Source: Nematostella vectensis
Taxonomy: Eukaryota; Cnidaria; Anthozoa; Actiniaria; Edwardsiidae
Assembly (NCBI RefSeq): GCF_932526225.1
Contig: NC_064047.1
Span: 14,223,621 to 14,287,620, forward strand
Length of the DNA: 64,000 nt
Reading direction: 5' to 3'
Positions within the stretch are counted from its first letter, which is position 1, and each line of letters begins with the position of its first letter. The notes under the pieces are model-generated. The model was not told the origin of the DNA and made no database searches. It saw nothing but the letters and a program-made list of their open reading frames with translations. Position numbers and translations under genes: made by a program. This document shows, one piece after another, positions 38,401-50,400 of this stretch.

Positions 38401-41400
38401 TTTTCGATCTTCTCCTTGCAAGAAAAGCACAGCATGAGAAAAGAAAGAGAGCGAGGAAGACAGGAGAATCAGATATGAGTGAGGATTTTGATGATGGGGA
38501 ATAAGCGCTTATAGCATTAAAACGTTTTGTTTATACTTAAGATATGGAACATAAGCACTTTATATGATGATATAGCCAAGACCATAAAAAAAAGATGTAT
38601 TAAATAAAATGTGGCTTAATAAGGGCCATACCCAGGATTTTTCTCGGGGGGGGGGGGGGGGGGGTTCGGAGTCCCCGAAAAAATAACAAAAAAATATTTT
38701 TTTATGCATTTGCAGTATCTCCACAGGACGTTTATTGTTGGATTTGGCTACATACCAGAGTGATCTAGCTTATGCTTTATAGATTTGTCTACAAATAGCA
38801 CGTCTATGTTGTGGTTTGAAATGCTTCTTGGTTTGAAATTGTTAAAACCAGTTTGAAAAAAATTCAAACCAAGAAGCATTTCAAACCACAACAAATGTGG
38901 CATGGTTTGAATTTTTTTCAAACTGGTTTTAACAATTTCAAACCAAGAAGCATTTCAAACCACAACATCTATTAAGAACCGAAAGTTGACCTTCTGTTGT
39001 TGTGGGTGGGGGGGGGGGGGGGTGCACCCCCTGCAACCCCCTGGGTACGGGCCTTTTAATACGTATCCTTGACTCCTGGGTTGTGCATGCCAAATAACTG
39101 CCCCCAAACCGAGACAAGTTAAACCAAGAAGTCTGATTTGACACTTCATCGAATTATGTAGTAGAGACAACTAGGCATATGTAGATTGCAACTTCTGAGC
39201 AATTTTTGGCGTTTTGAGTAACTTTTCGAAGGACCAGCAACCTAGGGCAACTTTTGCCTTCCTTTGCAACTTTTTAGCAACAAATTGGAATAAAATCGAT
39301 CCAAACCATCAACATTCCATCTGGTCCTGGACAGTCCTCACTCATTTTATGTATGTCCACGAAATCTGGACAGCGGCTATTATAACTGGCGTTTAAATAT
39401 CCAGCGGTTATATTGCGGTTGCAAGGGTCACTGGGGTAACTCTTATTAAACCCACAAGCGTGTCATTCTCTAGGAAACCTAAAATCTACGGGAATGAAGG
39501 GAAAAACAGGCAACGAAAGAGCGGTCAATCAACGTCGTCAAATGGAACATGCGCTATGGATTGTGTTATCCGTATTACAACATTGCATGTAGCAAGACTT
39601 TATCAATCAGTATAGGCTGTGAACTGTATGAATGTATCCTATTTATTGTTGAGTTAAAAGAGATTGATTGACAAATGTATTTATATTTTAATGATTAATT
39701 AAACATATTTTAATAATTGGAAAAAATATCTAATTAAATTGTTGAAATGAAAACAAGCAAACAAATATGTTTTGAGCATTTATATAGAAACAAACGACTC
39801 TAGAGAGCGAGCAACTTTTTAAATTTCTGGTGGCAACTTTTGATATATTAGCAATTTTCGAGCAACTTTGGCCATATTTTCGAGCAACTTTCCCCAAATT
39901 TACTAGCACAATTTACACATGCCTAGAGACAACACCCAAAGGAGTCAGTCCCCCCCCTTTAAAATCCACACACATTCGGCACCTCCCCCTTCAGACCTCG
40001 GAAATTTCTCAAGGCCCCCCAACAGTATCCTCACGCCCCCCCCCCTCCCCCACCCCTCCCGGATAATAAATGAACTTTCCCTTAGACAACTTTAGCTCTC
40101 AAAGTTTATGATTATATTTTTTAGTAGTTTCGCCATTTTAGTGACGTCTTTGTCCTGTAAATGCTTGTTTCAGCACCCTGCTTTTAAATGACACCCCTTT
40201 GCTACTCAAAAACACACACAGGGCATTCATGTGAATTTATTGTGTATCAAAATCCTTTCAGCCTCCAGGGAAAAACAGATGTCCAGTCAGAGCCTCTGTT
40301 ACCATTCCCCTTGAACAAGACAGTAGTGTCTCTGAATCATCCCAAGTGCCTGGTCTTCCGAGAAGTCCAACAAAACCAAAAATAAGGGCTTCAATTCTTA
40401 GTAATGATCTTGCCACCTCCGTTTGTCCATCCCCTCCAACCAGGGTGTCGTCAAGTCCTGGATCGTTCAGTTCTGTACGGCGAAATTCTACAGGACCCCT
40501 CCCTCCCCCGCCATCAGTTGTAAGAGCAGATGCTCTAAGCACCAGGAGAGTTCGAAGTGGACCTAAAGAGAGGATCTCACCTGTTGCAGTTGATGGTTTA
40601 GTGGACAGGCAAGAAAATGGGAAAAACAGCAGTACGAGTAGTAGCATAAGTGATCCAAGCTCAGGGGAAAGCTCACCAAGAAGTGAGAGCTCAAAGAAAA
40701 CTATGGATCGGAATGGGAGTGGGGATAAACGGAAGAGAAGGCAGCACTTGGATGGGGATAAATCCACCAAGGATGAACTGGCTATTTATTATGATGAACA
40801 AGTCCGACCTCTGCTGCAGCAAATGGAGGAAAAATTTGTGCAGCGCAATGCTTCTGAACTGTGTAGGGATTGTCTGACGCTATGGAACGTGCTGGATAAG
40901 AGAGGCATGATTGGCAAGTCCAGCGGAAGTGCATCTGCCCGCAGGAGGGGTGAAATACTAAAAACTGTTTTCAAATTCTTGGATATCAATGACCCAAAAT
41001 TAATACTGAGACTGGGAAGGCTGATATTATCTGTAAGTTTGCATTAGTTACTTACTTTGTTGTGTGTTCCTCTTTCTCACCTCTGAATTGGACATGTTAG
41101 GCATATATGGGCTTGCTTTGTACTGTACAAAGCAAAATTTATATAGGATTTTTTAAAAGTGCTTACATAGAGCTTGGCTGTATATATGTGCCATATGTAT
41201 ACTTTTATACATTTATTTATTTATTTATTTACACATTGACCGCTCAACCGGCCTGTACCGGCTTTGAGAAGTACCCACAACCCAAAAATATTCATAAATA
41301 CAAAATAAACACAACAAGATGAAGATACTCAGGCATCTGCAATAAAAGAGCTTAATGATGATTGCACTACTTACACAAACAATAATCTTGCCTTTTTTAG

Positions 41401-44400
41401 TAGGGAAGGGGGCCTGGTTTCCAGCCCTCTTCATGGCTGTGCTGTAGATACTGTATCTAATTCTTAAGGTGCTTGGCTAAATACAGTCTACATCCTAGTT
41501 GCTTAAGCCTCTGTTTGGTTTGTGATGTTTTTAGATGAAGGTAACCGGAAACAACATCACAAATATTTGCATGGTGGTTTACAGACTGGCAAAGACAGAG
41601 AAGAATGATCAGATGTTCATGGAGGAAGATATGCTTAGTGAGTATTCTTCATTTTATGATGGTGCTGAGGGGCAATTAAATGAAGCCACAGTGTTCACTG
41701 GAATGATGCGTTGAGCATGCACTAAAATAACCTGGAAAACAGGCTCTCGAAAAGTGCCCCAGAAAAGCCATGCACTTGGCCAAAGACAGTGGGGTCAGCT
41801 CTGAAATCTGCTCACTATCGCCTTCCTTTGTTTCGTGCAACTAAGTTCGGCTTTCCCATCTTTCACACAACTAGCGCCTGTTGAGCAGGCTAGCACTGAA
41901 ATGACACCATGAGTATGCACTGTATTGTCGCCATGAGTGTTAATGCACCTTACCTTAATGTGAGATGATTGAACACAAATATAGGGGTTATTTGCCGGGT
42001 GGGAGGTCCGTATTGTGAAAAACCGTGGCCGAGGTCTTGAAAATACTGACCAAGGCCGAAGGCCACTTTAGAAATAAAAAATATTTTCTTAAGTGGTGTG
42101 GGAGATCTTCTGATGCTCTGAAATTATGCCATGAGCGTTAATGCACCTTACCTTAATGTGAGGTGATTGAACACAAATAATTTGTATTTCTCAAGTGGTG
42201 TGAGAAATCTTCTGTTGCAATGACATAATCCTTACTGATAATTTTTTTTTAGAATGCTTAGTGCAGACATTACAAACGGCAGACATCCTAACGTGTCGAG
42301 ATGCCTTATTGTATATTAGCGGTACCCTGAAGCACCTGTCCAATACCAACTCTGATGCACAGAGAGAGCTCCTATCCCTAGATACTGTGCAGGCTTTAGC
42401 CAAAGTCCTGGAGGCTGTTTGTAAAGACGTGAGTAAACTGTGGTCTAGAATAGTGCTAATGGAAACATTTTCTCATTGCCTTTACACATGGAAACATTTT
42501 TTCATGCAAAATCTCTTTATTTCACATGACAAGTACTATACAAATACTATATAAGAATTTGGATTTAAATAAGAAGAATTTGGATACTAGGACCACAGGT
42601 GGCCTAGTGTGTTAGCACTCTCTCCGCTGTGGCCCAGGTTTGAATCTTGTCTCTAGGTTATTCTCCTGTGTTTCCAATCTTCCCAGATAATGCCACTAAA
42701 CCAGAGGTCTCAAGCTGCACTACACTAACATGAATCAAAGCGACACAAAAGAACCACTAGGGACACAATTAACCCCCTGGCAGTGACCACCCACAGTGAC
42801 AGTGCTTACAATGCTTAACAGCCTAGCTCTGTTGTGCCTTTCGCATCAGTATAACTAGTGGAAATTCATAAATAATAAATAAAAACTTGCTCATAATTGG
42901 TAAGGTTGATCATCTGCAAAATCTAAGTGGGAAATGTTTTGGGTTCTGGCCACATTAGAGTCAGAGCAAATATGCAGTGAACTGTTGGTGTAGGTACATA
43001 TTGGTGCACTTATGATTTGTATTTACTTTTCTTTCAGATTCCTCAGTTTAGTAAACCAGATTTACAAATCTCAAGCATGTTAGTTCAGGTATTGACTCAT
43101 CCAGGCTTTGTTGTGTTCTTTAGTCTTCACCCTTACTTGGCAGCAGACTTGATGTTTTTTCGCTTTTTTCCAAGAAAATGTGAATAGAAATTTGAGATAT
43201 TGTGCAAGCAATTACACCTGAATCCTCATTTTGACAATGACTAAGGCACAAATGGTATTCAATAGTTTAGGCAATATTTTTCATGTGCTTGTATGCTCAA
43301 ATAACTATTCCACATTTACTTACAAATTTACTGCTATTTTGAGTTTTCTATGAACTCTTTTGACAATGACTTCCAAGTGACAAGGCACTCACTGTGTTCA
43401 TCAAGTTTTGATTCTGAATAGGACACATTCAAGGCTGTTATGCCTAAACGGGCTAGGGGGTCGGCTAGTATTGGTATGGTTGTGCCCCCCCACCCCCTCC
43501 ATGTTATGGCCCAGACATTTCACACCATTTTACACCAACGCTTATGTTGAGACGGCACAGCTGTGAAAAAATGAAATCATAGAACATGTAGTTTGTCTGT
43601 TGGGACTTATGGGAGTGATTGACTTATGAGGATATGCAAAAGTAATGCACTTCCTGGTGGTGGTATTTCCGTGATGTTGGTATTTAGTCACCCCCTAACT
43701 ATGACTGCACTGTGCTGCTAGGTAACTGGAGTGGTTCGTAATCTTGCTGATGTGAATGGTGCTCGTGAAATGTACATCGATCATAACTTCGTCCAGCTCT
43801 TGACGCAAATCATGGAGCCCTTCAGCCAGGATGAGGATCTCGTGTACAACATCTCTAGGATTTTAAGGTACACACCCTAACCTCTACCAATGTATTATTA
43901 ATATTAGAATCTAAGGTACGTGGAAAATATTGGATAGGTGAATTTGTTATCACCAGCCCCTAACAGGTCTGTAACTACTTCTAGCAGACCCCTAACTTAG
44001 CTGAACATCTCTCCATAAACTAATACATTGTGGCAATAATGTAGCTTATGTTGTATTTCTATTGGTAGCAAATTGACCCTGTACCATGAGTGCTGTGTGC
44101 AGCTCTGTAGTTGTTCGACCTGCTACAAAGCCTTACTCAAAGTGCTGAGAGACCACCAGAAGAAACAGGCAAGTCTTGTACCTAGAGGGGTGCGCAGGGT
44201 TCAATGTTCTCCCTCATCCAACCCCCATCTCACCCTGGCCGCCCAAACATGGGTCATTTTTTATAGAAAGATTGTTATATACTATCCTTTTGTCATTTGA
44301 CTATGCACCCCCACCCCCCCTGAGCCACTCCTGAGGATATAGCTCTTCTTTCCTAAACATTTTCAAATCCCCCATATCGATGGAGGTACTGTTTGTCTAG

Positions 44401-47400
44401 CTTTTTGCTAAGAAGGGGGAGGGGGGTGGTGGGAGTTTGGCCTAATATAAAAACAGACTAAAGAACCTCATTTGTACCCCCTTCACAGATACGTTTGTAA
44501 ACATGTGCTTATTCAGACTAAAAGACATTGGATACATTTTAAGTCTATTCCAGAGTGTGTACATTTTTACAGCTCAAGAAGCCCAATTGTGACCACCTTT
44601 AATTAATTTGCTTACTTTCAGTCCCCTTGACCAATCACGTACGCCGACACGCGATCGCCCAGAAAGATCTGAGAAATCTATGTTAGCTTAAGTACAGAGC
44701 GGGCTATACAAAGATCAAATTTGGAGGAATAAACGAAAAAACTACCAAATTCCCAATAGAACTGTCTTAGTTTTTATTTTTACTAGGGACTGCTACAATT
44801 TGATTGTGGTAGAGGAACTTCGAGTTTCCTTTTCCCCAGTAGTCACAATGGTCCAACGACATTGAATATCATTTCAAAATTCATTTCAGAATTATTTTAT
44901 TCTTACCTGGAGGTGGGAATCTCGCCATGAATTTCCTTCTGTCTCAGTTTCTCTTTTTTTTTTTCGATATCACGACAAGTTGTGAGACTTTGCGGTATTT
45001 ACCGTTATCGAATATTCAAATTCAAATGTCTGGCCGGGGCTGTCAGGGCGGTCACGCTATGAGTCTAGAGGTCATCACATTTTTATTCCCCACCATGTGC
45101 GCAGATCGGAATATGACTCCGAATCCGGCAAAAAACAATGCAAAATAAAACTGGCAATTGAATTCTATCATTGCAAAAGCACTGAATTTGCGGCCCTTAT
45201 CGGTAAAAACTTCGAAAGCCAGTGCGATTAGGTGATTTCCCATTTTCCCCTAGCACAATCAAATCGTAGCAGTCCCTGGTAAATATGAAAACTAAGGCAG
45301 TTCTATTGGGAATTTGGTAGTTTTTCCGTTGATCCCTCCAAATTTGTTCTTTGTACTTGAGCTAACGTAGATTTCTCAGCCCTTTCTGGAGAATTGCGTG
45401 CCGGCTAAGCTGTACATGATTGGTCAAGGGGACTGAAAAGTATGCAAATTAATTAAAGGTGGTCACACTTTGGCTTCTTGCGCTGTAATAGACTTGATTT
45501 TTTTCTTTACTTAGTCTACTGGATTTGCCACTTCCAGAAGATATGATTCATGTGTGTTTTTGTACTGGGCCCGGTCCCTAGAAAGCAACGCTAACCCATG
45601 GATCAATGCCCTTATTATCATATGAATTATCAAGATAGCCTTTTTTATCACTGGATAGCGCCAATCTGCTTTCTAGGAACCGGCCCCTGGAATAAACATC
45701 CAAGAGTGATGTTTTAAAAGTTTTCCACTTTGCAGGAGATTGTGGTTCGTGTATGCTTTATTTTGGGAAATCTCACCTCCAAGAGTGATGAGGCACGCTC
45801 TCAGCTCTTCAATACAAAGGGCTGCCTGTCCACTCTCCTCTCTATCCTGGTGGCATATTTCTCCTTGGATGCCAAGGTACAGATCTCTTAATTCTTAAAG
45901 AATGTTCACCAGCCTCTCATTTGTCATCGTTTACATTTGAAAATAAAACAATTTAGTCTCAAGAAAATAAACATAAAATACTTAAAGGTAGTAATCTTTA
46001 GGTGTTCGCTTACTGTAGTTTTCAATATTGTGTCAACTCATCGATTTCTTACAGCTAAATCACCTTCTGGCTTTTGTCAAAATCCTTGAAGCATACTCAT
46101 TGGTCAGATCTGAAATCGTTTCAATTCACATCATCTCTCTGCAAGGTGCTAACCAGTCAGAAGCCCTTGGCTGGTTAATTAAATGTAATTCTGTCAACTT
46201 TAATGACAGAAGCCGGAAAGCGTTCACAGAATATTGAAAGTTGAAGTTAACTTTTTAACTGCATGAAATGGTATACTTCTGTCACACTGTAAATTATTGA
46301 TTTCTGTTTTGCATTGTTCTGAAATAAAAGCACCTGAAATACCAAAAAGTGTTTCAAATATTTTAAGGTTGAATACAAAAGATGGAACGACTGGTGTAAT
46401 CACTGTCGTTCTCTATGTAGGTCAGCAATAAAGACAAAAGTGAGTCCCGTTCAGAGAATATTGAAGATGTCCTTGTGAAGGTATGTTCGCAAGAGTATTA
46501 TGGATTGAATGCTATGTACAATGATCCAGGTGGGCCATCGCCTCACAGTTGAGGGAGATTCTTATTTTCTTAGTACAGCCAAATCCTTCTTTTACAGGAT
46601 TCGTGTACAGGAAATTGAACATTTTTAAAACCAGAAAAACATTTTTTTGGGTTTTCAAGTAAAGAAATCTGTTAAGAATGCCTATTTACAAGTTCCTTTA
46701 ACATAACAAAAAGACTAGGTACAGAATGTGAGTGGACAGCAGGACAGAGATTTGACAACAGGTGACGTCTAGACAGCCTAGAAAGTACTAATGTAGTTAT
46801 ACTTTCAGGTGATCCGCGTTATTGCCAACTTGTCAATACATTACGAGGTTGGTCAAGCCATCGCTGATAGTCAGCAGTGTATCAGTGTCTTGCTTGACAT
46901 TTTAAGTAAGTATTGTACACTGTATCACATGATAGGCATCTTACCTCCTGCTTCTGATTGGTTAAGATGATAACTGCTTTTCTGGGATTAGTCAAGAGGC
47001 TGGACTACACGCTTGTCTCTTTATTTTCAGATGTGAAACAAGTGGAAGATAGTGAGGAGCTTGTTCTAAACACTGTTGCCACACTCAACAATCTGTCCTT
47101 CTACAACAACGGCACTAGCCTAATCACCCAGAGGAAACTCCAAATAACACAGTGTACGTCTAAATGCTATCCTTTCATACTTATCACCCAGAGGAAACTC
47201 CAAATAACATGTACGTCTAAATGCTATCTTTACATACATATCACCCAGAGAAAACTCCAAATAACACAGTGTACATCTAAACGCTATCCTAAGATACTTA
47301 TCACTCAGAGAAAACTTCAAATATACACAGTGCACGTCTAAACGCTAAATGGGGTAATCTTAGAATTGTACTCATTGAGTCTTTCCTGCAGCCCTGATGT

Positions 47401-50400
47401 CCATGCTTCTCCCAGAAAACATGGATGCTATGGTCGAGGCATGCCGGGTATTTGGCAACCTGTCACGTGATCGTGATGTCAGAATGCTGCTTGCAGAAAA
47501 CAAAGGTACTTTATCAGCATATATCCCATCAGCCATTGCATGTTGGTGCAGGATTCCCATCAGCAATTGCATGTTGGTTTAGAAATCCCATCAGCCATTG
47601 CATGTTGGTGTAGGAATCCCATCAATTTTTACATGTTGGTGTAGAAATCCCATTAACCTTTACATGTTGGTGTAGGAATCCCATCAGCCATTACATGTTG
47701 GTGCAGGATTCCCATCAGCCATTGCATGTTGGTGTAGAAATCCCATCAACCTTTACATGTTGGGGTAGGAATCTCATCAACCATTACATGTTGGTGTAGG
47801 AATCCGATCAACCATTACATGTTGGTGTAGAAATCCTATCAGCCATTACATGTTGGTGTAGGATTCCCATCAGCCATTGCATGTTGGTGTAGGAATCCTA
47901 TCAGCAATTACATGTTAGGGCAGGAATCCCATCAACCATTACATGTTGGTGCAGGAATTCTATCAACCATTACATGTTGGTGTAGGATTCCCATCAACTT
48001 TTACATGTTGGTGTAGGATTCCCATCAGCCATTGCATGTTGGTGTAGGAATCCCATCAGCCATTGCATGTTGGTGCAGGAATCCCATCAGCCATTACATG
48101 TTGGTGTAGGATTCCCATCAACCTTTACATGTTGGTGTAGGATTCCCATCAACTTTTACATGTTGGTGTAGGATTCCCATCAGCCATTGCATGTTGGTGT
48201 AGGATTCCCATCAGCCATTGCATGTTGGTGTAGAAATCCCATCAGCCATTACATGTTGGTGTAGGATTCCTATCTGTCATTGCATGTTGGTGTAGAAATC
48301 CCATCAACTTTTACATGTTGGTGCAGGATTCCCATCAACTTTTACATGTTGGTGTACGAATCCCATCAGGCATTGCATGTTGGTGTAGGAATCCCATCAG
48401 CCATTACATGTTGGTGTAGAAATCCCATCAGCCATTGCATATTGGTGTAGGATTCCTATCTGTCATTGCATGTTGGTGTAGAAATCCCATCGGCCATAGC
48501 ATATTGGTGTAGGATTCCTATCTGTCATTGCATGTTGGTGTAGAAATCCCATCAGCCATTGCATATTGGTGTAGGATTCCTATCTGTCATTGCATGTTGG
48601 TGTAGAAATCCCATCGGCCATAGCATATTGGTGTAGGATTCCTATCTGTCATTGCATGTTGGTGTAGAAATCCCATCAGCCATTGCATATTGGTGTAGGA
48701 TTCCTATCTGTCATTGCATGTTGGTGTAGAAATCCCATCGGCCATAGCATATTGGTGTAGGATTCCTATCTGTCATTGCATGTTGGTGTAGAAATCCCAT
48801 CAGCCATTGCATATTGGTGTAGGATTCCTATTTGTCATTGCATGTTGGTGTAGAAATCCCATCTGCCATAGCATATTGGTGTAGGATTCCTATCTGTCAT
48901 TGTATGTTGGTGTAGAAATCCCATCAGCCATTGCATATTGGTGTAGGATTCCTATCTGTCATTGCATGTTGGTGTAGGAATCCCATCAACCATTACATGT
49001 TGGTGTAGAAATCCCATCAACCTTTACATGTTGGTGTAGGAATCCCATCAACCATTGCATGTTGGTGTAGAAATCCCATCAACCTTTACATGTTGGGGTA
49101 GGAATCCCATCAACCTTTACATGTTGGTGTAGGATTCCCATCAGCAATTGCATGTTGGTGTAGGAATCCCATCAACTTTTACATGTTGGTGTACGAATCC
49201 CATCAGCCATTGCATGTTGGTGTAGGAATCCCATCAACTTTTACATGTTGGTGTAAGAATCCCATCAACTTTTACATGTTGGTGTAGAAATCCCATCAGC
49301 CATTACATGTTGGTGTAGAAATCCCATCAACCTTTACATGTTGGTGTAGGATTCCCATCAGCCATTGCATGTTGGTGTAGGAATCCCATCAGCCATTGCA
49401 TGTTGGTGCAGGAATCCCATCAGCCATTGCATGTTGGTGTAGAAATCCCATCAACCTTTACATGTTGGTGTAGGATTCCCATCAGCCATTGCATGTTGGT
49501 GTAGGAATCCCATCAACTTTTACATGTTGGTGTACGAATCCCATCAGCCATTACATGTTGGTGTAGAAGTCACATCAGCCTTTACATGTTGGTGTAGGAA
49601 TCCCATCAACCTTTACATGTTGGTGCAGGATTCCCATCAACTTTTACATGTTGGTGTAGGATTCCCATCAGCCATTGCATGTTGGTGTAGAAATCCCATC
49701 AACCTTTACATGTTGGTGTAGGAATCCCATCAGCCATTACATGTTGGTGTAGAAATCCCATCAACCTTTACATGTTGGTGTAGGATTCCCATCAGCCATT
49801 GCATGTTGGTGTAGAAATCCCATCAGCCATTACATGTTGGTGTAGGAATCCCATCAGCCATTGAATGTTGGTGTAGGATTCCCATCAACCATTGCATATT
49901 GGTGTAGGATTCCTATCTGTCATTGCATGTTGGTGTAGAAATCCCATCAACTTTTACATGTTGGTGCAGGATTCCCATCAACTTTTACATGTTGGTGTAC
50001 GAATCCCATCAGCCATTGCATGTTGGTGTAGGAACCCCATCAGCCATTACATGTTGGTGTAGAAATTCCATCAGCCATTGCATATTGGTGTAGAAATCCC
50101 ATCAGCCATTGCATGTTGGTGTACGAATCCCATCAGCCATTGCATGTTGGTGTAGGAATCCCATCAACCATTACATGTTGGTGTAGAAATCCCATCAACT
50201 TTTACATGTTGGTGCAGGATTCCCATCAACTTTTACATGTTGGTGCAGGAATCCCATCAGCCATTGCATGTTGGTGTAGGAATCATATCAGCCATTACAT
50301 GTTGGTGTAGAAATCCCATCAGCCATTACATGTTGGTGTAGGATTCCTATCTGTCATTGCATGTTGGTGTAGAAATCCCATCAACTTTTACATGTTGGTG

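Larger units (their letters stand above)
38026..40085. mobile_element. About 2.06-kb inverted-repeat transposon in ARMC2 intron 2
   Basis: The left end TTAGGGAAAGTTCATTTATT followed by a G-rich run and CGTGAGGAT is mirrored at the right by ATCCTCACG, a C-rich run and AATAAATGAACTTTCCCTTA. The interior has no intact ORF, though 38,290-38,500 looks like a decayed coding end. Two younger elements are nested inside it. Confidence 0.65.

Noticed and set aside
40258-40770. 170-codon minus-strand ORF
   Set aside because: Antisense to ARMC2 exon 3, whose splice sites and frame fit the conserved gene.
44927-45243. ORFs inside the long-TIR element as a transposase
   Set aside because: Only 63-73 codons, no catalytic motif, and the two strands' ORFs overlap; the element looks nonautonomous.
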